Origin: Microbacterium sp. CSI-V | GTDB lineage: Bacteria; Actinomycetota; Actinomycetes; Actinomycetales; Microbacteriaceae | Assembly (NCBI RefSeq): GCF_001984105.1 | Contig: NZ_MTQM01000009.1 | Coordinates: 1,302,001-1,366,000, forward strand | Length of the DNA: 64,000 nucleotides | Direction of reading: 5' to 3' | Shown: in pieces, positions 1 through 8,960 of the stretch | Numbering within the stretch: position 1 is the stretch's first letter | Layout of the letters: each line of letters opens with the position of its first letter | Position numbers and translations under genes: made by a program | Notes under the pieces: model-generated | Databases searched by the model: none | Told to the model about the DNA's origin: nothing | Seen by the model: only the letters and a program-made list of their open reading frames with translations

Positions 1-53
1 AGTGTCCAAGACACGCGGACAGGGCCGCTCGGCATCCGCGTGTCTTGGACACT
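1..53. repeat. Family A hairpin repeat, copy 1
   Basis: Inverted repeat with perfect 19-nt arms (1-19 and 35-53) starting AGTGTCCAAGACACGC and a 15-nt spacer. It is the first of three copies in the first 300 bases, downstream of the 3' end of the leftward LacI gene. The left flank lies outside the window, so more copies may follow. Confidence 0.9.
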
Positions 54-112
54 GAACGCAGGAACGGAATGGGGACGGGGCAGGGGCAGCGGCAGCGGCT
101 CCGTCGCCCCCC

Positions 113-166
113 AGTGTCCAAGACACGCCGTATGCACCCGGTGCCCAACGGCGTGTCTTGGACACT
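113..166. repeat. Family A hairpin repeat, copy 2
   Basis: Perfect 19-nt arms (113-131 and 148-166). The outer 16 bases match copy 1, but the inner three pairs differ (CGT/ACG instead of GGA/TCC) with both arms changed together. That is compensatory change supporting a folded or symmetric functional element. Confidence 0.9.
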
Positions 167-238
167 CAACGCGGAACGGGAACGGAACGCGGGACGGGGA
201 CGCGGCGCCGGCAGCGGCAGCGGCTCCGTCGCCCGCTC

Positions 239-291
239 AGTGTCCAAGACACGCCCTATGCACCCGGTTCCCAACGGCGTGTCTTGGACAC
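239..291. repeat. Family A hairpin repeat, copy 3
   Basis: Same element as copy 2, including a nearly identical spacer, but slightly degraded: the inner arm base and the outermost base no longer pair. It lies about 90 bases beyond the LacI stop codon. The rest of 1-379 is G+C-rich filler in which I see no gene. Confidence 0.85.
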
Positions 292-379
292 GCAGCGAGG
301 GCGGGGCGCCGCGCGGCACAGGCGCGCGGGCACCACGGGCGCGGCAGCACCGCGGGCGCGGCAGCACCGCACGGCGGGG

Positions 380-1381
380 TCAGCGCCGCGGGGGTGGGGC
401 CGTCGTGCCGCGGGCGACGAGGCGCGTCGCGAGTTGCAGGTGGGTCTCGGGGAGCTCTTCGCCGGCGAGGAGCGCCAGGACCATCCGCACGGCTTCGGCG
501 CCGAGGATCTTCATCGGCTGACGCACCGTCGTCAGCGGCGGCTGCGCCCGCGCGGCCTCGGGCACGTCGTCGAACCCGACGACCGACAGGTCGTCCGGCA
601 CGCGCAACCCGCGGGCGGCCGCCACCTCCACGATCGAGAGCGCCGAGAGGTCGTTCGCGGCGAAGACCGCGGTGGGCGGGTCGGGCAGGGCGAGCATCGC
701 GTGCGCGGCCTCGCGGGCGACGTCCTGCTCGTAGTGCCCCTGCCCCACGAGGGCGGGATCGAACGGGATGCCGGCGGCCGACAGCGCCTCGCGGTACCCC
801 GAGGCACGGGCGACCGCCGACCGCAGGTCGGGGCGCCCGGCGATGAAACCGATGCGGCGGTGGCCGAGCTGCACGAGGTGGTGGACGGCCTGCTGCGCGC
901 CGGTGAAGCTGTCGGACTCGACCGTCGGCAGGTCGGCGCGGCCGGTGTGGGGATCGATGGCCACGATGGGCACCTCGGCGGCGACGTTCACGACCGTCGG
1001 GGTGACCAGGATGGCCGCATCGATGAGCGTGCCGCTCAGGCGGCTGAGCGAACGGCGCTCCCACCCCTCGCCGTCGCGCCGCGCACCGGTGTACGCCAGC
1101 AGGTCGTACCCCGTGCCCGAAAGCGCTCCCCCGACGCCCTTGAGGATCTCCGCCGAGAACGGCTCGATGTCGGCCACGAGCACGCCGATCACCCCCGTCC
1201 GCCGGGAGCGCATGCTGCTGGCGACGAGGCTGGACTCGTAGCCGAGGGCGCGGACCGCGTCGAGGACACGGCTGACCGTCTCGGGCGACACGCCGTAGCG
1301 GCCGTTGACGGCCTTGGACACCGTGGCGACCGAGACGCCGGCCGCCGCGGCGACGTCGTGGATGGTGACACGCCGGGTCAT
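380..1381 (-). CDS. LacI-family transcriptional regulator of the adjacent sugar importer
   Basis: A 333-aa LacI/GalR repressor. The N-terminal helix-turn-helix runs TIHDVAAAAGVSVATVSKAV (about residues 5-24), followed by the hinge helix and a periplasmic-binding-protein-like effector domain ending near SVVGFDDVPEA. The ATG at 1381 is chosen because it sits directly before the HTH; upstream in-frame codons read into the operator region. It is divergent from the binding-protein gene at 1555, with a palindromic operator candidate between them, so it probably represses the importer and GH3 genes and itself. The effector is unknown; an oligosaccharide or beta-glycoside is likely from context. Confidence 0.9.
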   Translation of the reverse strand: MTRRVTIHDVAAAAGVSVATVSKAVNGRYGVSPETVSRVLDAVRALGYESSLVASSMRSRRTGVIGVLVADIEPFSAEILKGVGGALSGTGYDLLAYTGARRDGEGWERRSLSRLSGTLIDAAILVTPTVVNVAAEVPIVAIDPHTGRADLPTVESDSFTGAQQAVHHLVQLGHRRIGFIAGRPDLRSAVARASGYREALSAAGIPFDPALVGQGHYEQDVAREAAHAMLALPDPPTAVFAANDLSALSIVEVAAARGLRVPDDLSVVGFDDVPEAARAQPPLTTVRQPMKILGAEAVRMVLALLAGEELPETHLQLATRLVARGTTAPPPRR

Positions 1382-1403
1382 GGCATCCGACCCTAGCGTG
1401 GAA

Positions 1404-1422
1404 ATCATTTTCGAAAACGTTT
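1404..1422. promoter_or_regulatory. Candidate LacI-type operator
   Basis: AT-rich island in a GC-rich divergent intergenic region. It contains the perfect palindrome TTTTCGAAAA (1408-1417) overlapping AAACGTTT (1415-1422). CG-centred palindromes of this size are typical LacI-family operators. Placement between the LacI gene and the binding-protein gene suggests control of both. Confidence 0.65.
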
Positions 1423-1554
1423 GACGACGTCGTTCGTCCAGGTGACACTGCTGCCACCCGGGCCGCACACCCGGACGTGAACGACCGGCACCGATGCCGA
1501 CAACCGGAGCCTCCCGCACGGGACGCACCTCGACGAAGAGAAACGGGAAATCAC

Positions 1555-2841
1555 ATGAACACGAGGAAACTCCTCGCCGCCTCGGCCCTCGCGGTCGCCG
1601 GCACCCTCGCCCTCGGCGGTTGCGCCGCCGGCGGTGGCGGGCAGAACGCCGACGGCAGCGTCACCCTCACCCTCTGGCACAACTCCACCACCGGCGACGG
1701 CAAGAAGTACTGGGAGGACACCGCCGCAGCCTTCGAGGCGGCCAACCCCGGGGTCACGATCGAGATCCAGGCGGTGCAGAACGAGGAGATGGACGGCAAG
1801 CTCCAGACCGCACTGAACTCCGGCGACGCCCCCGACCTGTTCATGGCCCGCGGCGGCGGCAAGCTCGCCGACATCGTCAAGGCCGGCCAGGTCATGGACC
1901 TCACCGACAAGGTGTCCGCGGATGCCAAGTCCGCCCTCGGCTCGTCGCTGTCGGCGTTCGAGATCGACGGGAAGAACTACGGGATGCCGGTGGCGGTGCT
2001 CCCCTCGGGCATCTTCACGTCGCAGGACCTGCTGACCACGGCCGGCGTCACGACCGCACCGACGACGATCGACGAGCTCGAGGCCGCCAACACCAAGATC
2101 AAGGCGACCGGGGTCGCCCCGATCGCCGTCGGCGCGAAGGACGCCTGGCCCGCAGCGCACTGGTACTACAACTTCGCCCTCCGCGCCTGCACGAAGGAGG
2201 TCCTCGACTCCGCCGCGGCCAGCCGCAGCTTCGACGACCCGTGCTGGCTGAAGGCCGGCGAGGACCTGGAGTCGTTCCTGAAGACCGAGCCGTTCAACGA
2301 GGGCTTCCTGACCACCGCCGCGCAGCAGGGCGCCGGGTCGTCGGCCGGACTCCTGGCCAACCACCAGGCCGCGATGGAGCTCATGGGCGCGTGGGATCCG
2401 GGCGTGATCGCCTCGCTCACCCCCGACCAGCAGCCGCTCGCCGACCTCGGCTGGTTCCCCTTCCCCGAGGTTCCCGGCGGCGACGGCGAGCCCGGCGCCA
2501 TGATGGGCGGCGTCGACGGGTACTCGTGCTGGGTCAACGCCCCCGCGCAGTGCACCGACTTCCTGAACTTCCTCGTGAACAAGGAAAACCAGGAGGCCTA
2601 CGCGAAGGCCTTCCAGACGCTCCCCGCCTCCTCCGAGGCGACGGATGCCGTCACCACCCCCGCCCTGCAGTCGGTCCTCGAGGCCTACTCGAAGGCGCCG
2701 TACGTCTCGGTCTGGCTCGACACCCTGTACGGCCAGAACGTCGGCAACGCGCTGAACGTCGCGGTCGTCGACCTGTTCGCTGGCAAGGGCAGCCCGCAGG
2801 GCATCGTCGACGCCGTCAACGCCGCCGCCGCACGCTCCTGA
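1555..2841 (+). CDS. Sugar ABC transporter substrate-binding lipoprotein (CUT1 type)
   Basis: A 428-aa extracellular solute-binding protein (family 1, maltose/cellobiose type). It starts with a lipoprotein signal peptide whose lipobox is LGGC (Cys about residue 22), followed by a Gly-rich linker and a fold with motifs such as TLTLWHNSTTGDG. The start is the ATG just before the MNTRKLLAASAL signal sequence. It heads the cluster: two permeases follow directly and a GH3 glycosidase comes last. No ATPase gene is present, as is common in actinobacterial CUT1 importers that share an MsiK-type ATPase. Substrate is inferred to be a plant-derived oligosaccharide. Confidence 0.92.
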   Translation: MNTRKLLAASALAVAGTLALGGCAAGGGGQNADGSVTLTLWHNSTTGDGKKYWEDTAAAFEAANPGVTIEIQAVQNEEMDGKLQTALNSGDAPDLFMARGGGKLADIVKAGQVMDLTDKVSADAKSALGSSLSAFEIDGKNYGMPVAVLPSGIFTSQDLLTTAGVTTAPTTIDELEAANTKIKATGVAPIAVGAKDAWPAAHWYYNFALRACTKEVLDSAAASRSFDDPCWLKAGEDLESFLKTEPFNEGFLTTAAQQGAGSSAGLLANHQAAMELMGAWDPGVIASLTPDQQPLADLGWFPFPEVPGGDGEPGAMMGGVDGYSCWVNAPAQCTDFLNFLVNKENQEAYAKAFQTLPASSEATDAVTTPALQSVLEAYSKAPYVSVWLDTLYGQNVGNALNVAVVDLFAGKGSPQGIVDAVNAAAARS

Positions 2842-2851
2842 GGACACCGAC

Positions 2852-3874
2852 ATGACCACCGTGCGTCACCCCGTCGCCACCGCGTCGGACGACGCCGCCG
2901 GTCGCCGCCTGGCCGAGGACGGAGCTCCCCGCTCCTCCTCGGCCGGGCGGTCGCCCGTGCGGCGGCGCCGCGAGAACTGGCGGATCCGCGGGGAACTGGC
3001 GATCCTCCTGGGCCCCGCCCTGGTGGTGTTCGTCTCGTTCGTCATCCTGCCGGTGGCCCTGGCGGCCTTCTACGGCTTCTACAGCTGGTCGGGCTTCGGA
3101 ACGCCGACGGAGTTCGTCGGCATCCGCAACTACGTCACGATCCTCACCGACCCGGCCTTCCACGAGGCCCTCGGCCACAACGCCTTCATCGTCGTCGGGT
3201 CGCTCGTCCTGCAGGGGCCGCTCGCCCTCGGTCTCGCGCTGCTGCTGAACCGCAAGATGCGGTTCCAGTCGCTCATCCGGGTGCTGATCTTCGTGCCGTA
3301 CGTCATCTCCGAGGTCGTCGTCGGCCTCGGCTGGGGCCTCATGCTCCAGTCCGGTGGGGCGCTGAACGGCGCGCTCGACAAGATCGGGCTCGGCGCGCTC
3401 CGCGCGGACTGGATCTCCGACCCGGCGCTCGCGATCTGGACGCTCCTCATCATCATCACGTGGAAGTACATCGGCTTCGCCGTCATCCTCTTCCTCGCCG
3501 GACTCCAGGGCATCCCCGAGGAGCTTTCGGAGGCCGCCGCCATCGACGGCGCGTCGTACTGGCAGATCCAGCGCCACATCGTGCTCCCGCTCATGGGACC
3601 CACGATCCGCATCTGGGCGTTCCTGTCGATCATCGGGTCGCTGCAGCTGTTCGACCTCGTGTGGATCATCTGGGGCCAGTACGTCGCGTCGACCGCCGGC
3701 ACCTCGACCATGGCCACGTACATGGTGGCCAACGGCCGCAACGCCGGCAGCTTCGGCTACGGCAGCGCGGTGGCCGTGGTCATGTTCCTCATCTCGCTCG
3801 CCGTCGCGCTGATGTATCAGCGCTTCGTGCTCCGCCGCGACACCGCCGGCGCCCTCACGGGAGGCACCAAATGA
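2852..3874 (+). CDS. Sugar ABC transporter permease (MalF/LacF type)
   Basis: A 340-aa permease with about six membrane segments after an Arg-rich cytoplasmic N-terminus (residues 1-45). The EAA loop that contacts the ATPase is visible as EAAAIDGASYWQIQRHIVLP (about residues 228-247). It begins 11 bases after the binding-protein stop, and its stop overlaps the next permease start by ATGA. It should pair with that permease to form the membrane channel of the importer. Confidence 0.93.
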   Translation: MTTVRHPVATASDDAAGRRLAEDGAPRSSSAGRSPVRRRRENWRIRGELAILLGPALVVFVSFVILPVALAAFYGFYSWSGFGTPTEFVGIRNYVTILTDPAFHEALGHNAFIVVGSLVLQGPLALGLALLLNRKMRFQSLIRVLIFVPYVISEVVVGLGWGLMLQSGGALNGALDKIGLGALRADWISDPALAIWTLLIIITWKYIGFAVILFLAGLQGIPEELSEAAAIDGASYWQIQRHIVLPLMGPTIRIWAFLSIIGSLQLFDLVWIIWGQYVASTAGTSTMATYMVANGRNAGSFGYGSAVAVVMFLISLAVALMYQRFVLRRDTAGALTGGTK

Positions 3875-4752
3875 CCGCCACCGCCACCCTCGTCGCCCCG
3901 CGCGCGGCGAAGACGCCGCGTCGTGCCGCCGGCTCGAGTCGCTTCTCGTCGGTGGTCGTCGGCTTCATCGCGCTCGTGCTCATCGCGCTCATGCTCGGGC
4001 CGGTGATCTACATCATCCTCGGCGGCTTCCGCTCGAACTCCGAGATCACCGTCGACCCGGCCGGGTTCCCCACGCGCTGGAACTGGGAGAACTACACCGA
4101 GGTGCTGGCGAGCGGCACGTTCTGGGGCCAGGTCGCCAACTCCACCGTCGCGGCGATCGCCACGACCCTGTTCGTGGTCGCGCTCGGACTCATGGCCGCG
4201 TACGCGCTCTCGCGCTACAGCTTCCGCGGACGCGGCGCCATCTACGCACTGTTCACCGCGGGGCTGATGTTCCCCATGACGGTCGCCATCACGCCGCTGT
4301 ACATCCTCGTCCGCAACCTCGGGCTCATGAACTCCCTCGCGGGAGTGATCGTCCCGCAGATCGCGTTCGCGCTGCCGATCACGGTGATCATCCTGTCGCC
4401 GTTCCTCTCGGCGATCCCCCGCGAGCTGCAGGAGGCCGCGTCGATCGACGGGCTCGGCCGGCTCGGGTTCTTCTGGCGCATGGTGCTGCCGCTCGCCGTC
4501 CCCGCGGTCGTGACCGTCGGCATCCTCGCCTTCGTCAACAGCTGGAACTCGTACATGCTCCCGCTGTTCATCCTCAACAACGAAGCGGCGTACACCCTGC
4601 CCCTCGGGACGCAGGCGTTCGCGTCGCAGTACTCCGTCGACACCGCGCGCGTGCTCGCGTTCACCTCGCTGTCGATGATCCCCGCTCTGGTGTTCTTCAG
4701 CCTGTTCGAGCGACGGATCGTCGGCGGCCTCACCGGCGCTGTGAAGGGCTGA
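3871..4752 (+). CDS. Sugar ABC transporter permease (MalG type)
   Basis: A 293-aa inner-membrane permease with about six transmembrane helices and the EAA loop LQEAASIDGLGRLGFFWRMV. The ATG at 3871 overlaps the upstream permease stop by four bases, which indicates translational coupling and fixes the start. It is the partner of the preceding permease. The GH3 gene follows five bases after its stop, so the transported sugar is probably hydrolysed intracellularly. Confidence 0.93.
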   Translation: MTATATLVAPRAAKTPRRAAGSSRFSSVVVGFIALVLIALMLGPVIYIILGGFRSNSEITVDPAGFPTRWNWENYTEVLASGTFWGQVANSTVAAIATTLFVVALGLMAAYALSRYSFRGRGAIYALFTAGLMFPMTVAITPLYILVRNLGLMNSLAGVIVPQIAFALPITVIILSPFLSAIPRELQEAASIDGLGRLGFFWRMVLPLAVPAVVTVGILAFVNSWNSYMLPLFILNNEAAYTLPLGTQAFASQYSVDTARVLAFTSLSMIPALVFFSLFERRIVGGLTGAVKG

Positions 4753-4757
4753 TCCGC

Positions 4758-7091
4758 ATGACCATCCACAAGACCGACGTCGGCGCACCGCAGGTCTCCG
4801 GCGTCTCGGAGCGGGTGCAGTCGCTCATCGCCGAGATGACCCTCGACGAGAAGCTCGCGCAGCTCGTCGGCTACTGGGTCGACCAGGGCGACGAGGTCGT
4901 CGCCCCCCTCTCGGGTGAGAAGGTCACCTCGACCGGCTACGCGGATGCCACGGTCCACGGCCTCGGCCACCTGACGCGCGTCTACGGCACCCGGCCCGTC
5001 GACCCGATCGAGCGCGCCGAATGGCTGTGGGGCGAGCAACGGCGCCTCCAGGCGGAGACGCGCCTGGGCATCCCGGCGCTCGTGCACGAGGAATGCCTCA
5101 CCGGTTTCGCGGCGTGGAAGGCCGCGACCTTCCCCACCCCGCTCGCGTGGGGCGCGTCGTTCGATCCCGAGACCGTCGAGCTCGTGGCATCCGCGATCGG
5201 ACGGTCGATGCGCGAGGTCGGCGTGCACCAGGGCCTCGCGCCCGTGCTCGATGTCGTGCGCGACCCGCGCTGGGGGCGGGTCGACGAGTGCATCGCCGAG
5301 GACCCGTACGTCGTCGGCACGATCGGCACCGCGTACGTCCGGGGCCTGCAGTCCGCCGGGGTGCACGCGACGCTGAAGCACTTCGTCGGATACTCGGGCT
5401 CGCAGGCCGGACGCAACCACGCCCCCGTGCACGCGGGCCCGCGCGAGCTGCAGGACGTGTTCCTGCCGCCGTTCGAGATGGCGGTCCGCGACGGCGGCGT
5501 GCGCTCGGTGATGAACTCGTACGCCGAGATCGACGGCGTCCCCGTCGCCGCGTCCGCCGACCTGCTCACCGACCTGCTGCGACGGCGCTGGGGCTTCGAC
5601 GGCACCGTCGTGTCGGACTACTTCGCCGTGGACTTCCTCCGCTCGATGCACGGGGTCGCCGCAACCCCCGGCGAAGCCGCGCAGATCGCGCTCGAAGCCG
5701 GGATCGACGTCGAGCTCCCCGGCGCCGACGCCTTCCCGCACCTGGCCGCGCGGGTGGCATCCGGGGATCTTCCCGAGGCCGCGATCGACCGGGCCGTCGC
5801 GCGCCTGCTGGCGGAGAAGGAAGACCTGGGACTCCTGGATGCCGACTTCTCCACGCCCCCGCGGAGTGTCGACCTCGACGACGCCGAGCATCGCGCGCTG
5901 GCGTATCGGCTCGCGCTCGAGAGCGCCGTGCTGCTCCGCAACGACGGGGTGCTGCCGCTGTCCGCCGAGCCCGGACGCATCGCGGTCATCGGGCCCAACG
6001 GCGACAGCGCCGAGGCGCTCATGGGCTGCTACTCGTTCGCGAACCACGTGCTCGCCCACCACCCCGACTTCCCGATGGGCTTCGAGATCCCCACGGTCCG
6101 GGAGTCGCTCGCGGCGCGATTCCGCGACGTGGTGCAGGCCGACGGGGTCACGGTCGAGGGGACGGATGCCGACGGCATCCCCGCCGCGGTCGAGCTCGCC
6201 CGGTCGGCCGACGTCGCCGTGGTCGTCGTGGGCGACCGCGCCGGGCTCTTCGGCCGCGGCACCGTCGGCGAGGGCAACGACGCCGACTCCCTCGAGCTGC
6301 CCGGGCTCCAGCGCCGGCTCGTCGAGGAGGTGGTCGCCACCGGCACCCCCGTCGTGATGGTCCTGCTCACCGGGCGCCCGTACGCGCTCGGCTGGGCGCT
6401 CGACGGGGCAACCGGCCCCGCTGCGGTCGTGCAGGCGTTCTTCCCGGGCGAGGAGGGCGGGCCCGCGCTGGCCGCGCTCCTGGCCGGGGATGCCACGCCC
6501 TCGGGGCGTCTCCCCGTCTCGCTCCCCCGCTCCGCCGGCGCGCAGCCGTACTCGTACCTGCATCCCATCCTCGGCGGCGCCACCGAGATCACCAGCGCCG
6601 ATCCGACGCCCGTGCGGCCTTTCGGGTTCGGACTGTCGTACACGACGTTCGTCCGCGAGGGACTCACGGTGGATGCCGGCGCCGCGGGGGCCGCGGCATC
6701 CGGGACCGCCGAGGTGCGCGCGGGCGATGCCTTCGCGGCGTCGGTGCGCGTGACGAACACGGGATCCGTCCGCGGAGCGGACGTCGTGCAGCTGTACGCG
6801 CACCGCGCGGTCGCGAGCGTGACCCGCCCCGTCGCGCAGCTCGTGGCCTACGCCCGCGTGGAGCTGGAGCCCGGCGAGAGCGCCGAGGTGCGGTTCACGA
6901 TCCCGGCATCCCGTCTGGCGTACAGCGACCGGACGCTCCGCCGCGTCGTCGAACCCGGCGAAGTGGAGCTGCGCGTGGGCCCCTCGAGCGCCGAGGTGGA
7001 CGAGGCCGCGACCGTGCGGCTCACGGGTGCGACGTACGAGCTGCGACCCGACGACGCGCGGATCGTCGGCGTCGAGCTGCGCCAGGGCTGA
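4758..7091 (+). CDS. Glycoside hydrolase family 3 (beta-glucosidase / beta-xylosidase)
   Basis: A 777-aa GH3 enzyme with no signal peptide, hence cytoplasmic. The N-terminal TIM-barrel domain carries KHF (207-209) and the nucleophile Asp287 in GTVVSDYFAVD. The alpha/beta sandwich domain and a C-terminal fibronectin-III-like domain follow. It should release terminal beta-linked sugars from short oligosaccharides brought in by the importer encoded just upstream. Glucosidase, xylosidase and arabinofuranosidase activities cannot be told apart by eye. Last gene of the cluster. Confidence 0.92.
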   Translation: MTIHKTDVGAPQVSGVSERVQSLIAEMTLDEKLAQLVGYWVDQGDEVVAPLSGEKVTSTGYADATVHGLGHLTRVYGTRPVDPIERAEWLWGEQRRLQAETRLGIPALVHEECLTGFAAWKAATFPTPLAWGASFDPETVELVASAIGRSMREVGVHQGLAPVLDVVRDPRWGRVDECIAEDPYVVGTIGTAYVRGLQSAGVHATLKHFVGYSGSQAGRNHAPVHAGPRELQDVFLPPFEMAVRDGGVRSVMNSYAEIDGVPVAASADLLTDLLRRRWGFDGTVVSDYFAVDFLRSMHGVAATPGEAAQIALEAGIDVELPGADAFPHLAARVASGDLPEAAIDRAVARLLAEKEDLGLLDADFSTPPRSVDLDDAEHRALAYRLALESAVLLRNDGVLPLSAEPGRIAVIGPNGDSAEALMGCYSFANHVLAHHPDFPMGFEIPTVRESLAARFRDVVQADGVTVEGTDADGIPAAVELARSADVAVVVVGDRAGLFGRGTVGEGNDADSLELPGLQRRLVEEVVATGTPVVMVLLTGRPYALGWALDGATGPAAVVQAFFPGEEGGPALAALLAGDATPSGRLPVSLPRSAGAQPYSYLHPILGGATEITSADPTPVRPFGFGLSYTTFVREGLTVDAGAAGAAASGTAEVRAGDAFAASVRVTNTGSVRGADVVQLYAHRAVASVTRPVAQLVAYARVELEPGESAEVRFTIPASRLAYSDRTLRRVVEPGEVELRVGPSSAEVDEAATVRLTGATYELRPDDARIVGVELRQG

Positions 7092-7114
7092 CCGCGGGGT
7101 TCCTCCTCCCGTTG

Positions 7115-7167
7115 AATGTCCAAGACACGCGGACCGCGTCCGTCGGCATCCGCGTGTCTTGGACACC
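7115..7167. repeat. Family A hairpin repeat, copy 4
   Basis: Inverted repeat matching copy 1, including the GGA/TCC inner pairs and part of the spacer, but with two outer mismatches. It sits 23 bases after the GH3 stop codon, so it may also act as a terminator or mRNA 3'-end stabiliser. Confidence 0.87.
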
Positions 7168-7198
7168 GAACGCCCCCGGCGTCGCCCCGTTACGCCCG

Positions 7199-7252
7199 AG
7201 TGTCCAGGACACGCCGTGGGCGGCCCCGCCTGAGCGGCGTGTCCTGGACACT
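7199..7252. repeat. Family A hairpin repeat, copy 5
   Basis: Perfect inverted repeat matching copy 2, except that CCAAG became CCAGG and the opposite arm changed from CTTGG to CCTGG. This is a compensatory pair change at another position. It lies 42 bases before the dGTPase start. Confidence 0.9.
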
Positions 7253-7294
7253 CGACCGAAAGCGAGCGAGGCCCGCGCCGGATACCGTGGACGG

Positions 7295-8767
7295 ATGACG
7301 CTCCCCACCGCCTCCCGCGTGTACGACGAACGCGAGACCGACGGGGCCGACCCGTGGTCGATCGACCTGGAGCGGATCCAGTTCTCGCCGTACTTCTCCC
7401 GGCTCTCGGCCGTGACGCAGGTGGTGTCGCCCTCGATCTCAGGCGCTCCGGTGCACAACCGCCTCACGCACTCGCTCAAGGTCAGCGCGATCGCCCGCGT
7501 CGTCGCGCTGCAGCTGAACACCCGCGCCGGCCGGGACGTCTGCAACCCCACGGTCGTCGAGGCCGCCGCCTACGCCCACGACCTCGGCCACCCGCCGTTC
7601 GGGCACCTCGGCGAGACGACGCTCGACCGCCTCGCCCGCACGGAGCTGGGCCTGACCGACGGCTTCGAGGGCAACGCCCAGACCTATCGCATCCTCACCG
7701 CGCTCGACGTCGTCGAGAACGCTCCGCGGGGGCTGAATCTCACCGCCGCGGTGCGTGCCGCGTCGGCGAAGTACCCCTGGTCGCCGTCGGTGTCCGCGGC
7801 CGAGATCGAGCGGATCGGCCCGCCCCGTGGCATCCGTCGCGCTCCGGACGGCGCGTACCGGGTGCACAAGTACTCCGTGTACGACATCGACGCCGACGAT
7901 CTCGCCCACGCGCGGGAGGGGATGGATGCCGAGCCCCTCCGCCAGACGATCGAGGGCGCCGTCATGGACCTCGCCGACGACATCGCGTACTCGGTGCACG
8001 ACGTCGACGACTTCTACCGCGCCGGGATCCTCGACCACGCCCCGATCGCGGCGGAGTTCCGCGGGTGGCTCGACGACGTTCTGGAGTGGCGCACGCGTGA
8101 CGACGCCGAGGTGCGCGCCGAGCTCGTGCCCGGGGCCGCGCTCGAGCGCCTGCGTCGCAAGATGCGCCGCGACGACCCCTGGGTCGCCGACGACGAGGCG
8201 TTCCTCGCCGCGGTGAGCGACGTGGATGCCGACCTCGTCACCGACCTGCTCGCGCGACCGTTCGACGGGTCGCTGACGGCCGAGCGGCGTCTGGCGTCGT
8301 TCACCGACCGGTGGATCCGCCGGTTCCAGGAGTCCGCGCAGCTCCGCCCGCTCGACACCCCGCGGTCGGGGCCGGTCGCGCTGTCGCCGTGGGCGTGGCA
8401 CCACGTCGAGGTGCTGAAGTTCGTGCACAAGCGGTTCGTCCTCAGCCGCCCCGACCTCGCGATCCAGCAGCGCGGCATGAGCCGCATCCTCGCGCGCTCG
8501 GTGCGGGCGCTCGGCGAATGGCTCGACGACGACCTCGACCGCGCGCGCACCCCGCGGCGCCTGCGCGAGCTCATCGCGCTGGCCCGCGAGCAGTACGCCG
8601 CGCTTCCCGCCGACCGTCGACCCACGGATGCCGAGGCCGAGACGCTCGCGCGCTCCCGCGGAATCGTGGACTACGTGGCATCCCTCACCGACGCCCAGGC
8701 GTTCACGCTGTCGGAGGCGATCTCCGGCCGCGCCGACCGCCTGTGGTCGCTGGGCCAGCGGCTGTAG
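7295..8767 (+). CDS. dgt: Deoxyguanosinetriphosphate triphosphohydrolase-like HD enzyme
   Basis: A 490-aa HD-superfamily nucleotide hydrolase that should cleave dNTPs to deoxynucleoside and triphosphate. The HD metal site is visible as His59 (NRLTHS), His95-Asp96 (AHDLGH) and the following HPPFGH, with a downstream DLADDIAYSVHD segment contributing the last ligand. Length fits the bacterial dGTPase family. Start ATG 7295 precedes the conserved N-terminus. It appears to stand alone between repeat blocks. The family is usually housekeeping (dNTP pool control), although related enzymes can limit phage. Confidence 0.92.
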   Translation: MTLPTASRVYDERETDGADPWSIDLERIQFSPYFSRLSAVTQVVSPSISGAPVHNRLTHSLKVSAIARVVALQLNTRAGRDVCNPTVVEAAAYAHDLGHPPFGHLGETTLDRLARTELGLTDGFEGNAQTYRILTALDVVENAPRGLNLTAAVRAASAKYPWSPSVSAAEIERIGPPRGIRRAPDGAYRVHKYSVYDIDADDLAHAREGMDAEPLRQTIEGAVMDLADDIAYSVHDVDDFYRAGILDHAPIAAEFRGWLDDVLEWRTRDDAEVRAELVPGAALERLRRKMRRDDPWVADDEAFLAAVSDVDADLVTDLLARPFDGSLTAERRLASFTDRWIRRFQESAQLRPLDTPRSGPVALSPWAWHHVEVLKFVHKRFVLSRPDLAIQQRGMSRILARSVRALGEWLDDDLDRARTPRRLRELIALAREQYAALPADRRPTDAEAETLARSRGIVDYVASLTDAQAFTLSEAISGRADRLWSLGQRL

Positions 8768-8782
8768 CGCTCCGCCGCTCCC

Positions 8783-8960
8783 ACGGCATCCATGTCCCAC
8801 TTCGTGCGAAGCCGCGTCTCCAAAGCCGCACAAAGTGGGACACGCCCGGCCGACCGCCGCCCGCTCGGCATCCATGTCCCACTTCGTGCTGCTCACGGCA
8901 GCCCAGAACCGCACCTTTCGGGACATGCCCCGCCAGAAGTGGGACGAGGTCGGGGATGCC
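8783..8960. repeat. Family B tandem repeat, unit 1 (two hairpins)
   Basis: First 178-bp unit of a tandem duplication. It holds two inverted-repeat elements, each opening with GGCATCCATGTCCCACTTCG. The first closes with AAAGTGGGACA near 8832-8842, the second with GAAGTGGGA near 8937-8945. It lies directly after the dGTPase stop. No convincing coding sequence is present. Confidence 0.88.

Noticed and set aside
4242..7166. Very long open frame (974 codons) on the minus strand over the GH3 gene
   Set aside because: Antisense to GH3 in a GC-rich gene; Arg/Gly/Asp/His-rich low-complexity translation with no domain, as expected for a shadow of high-GC codon bias.
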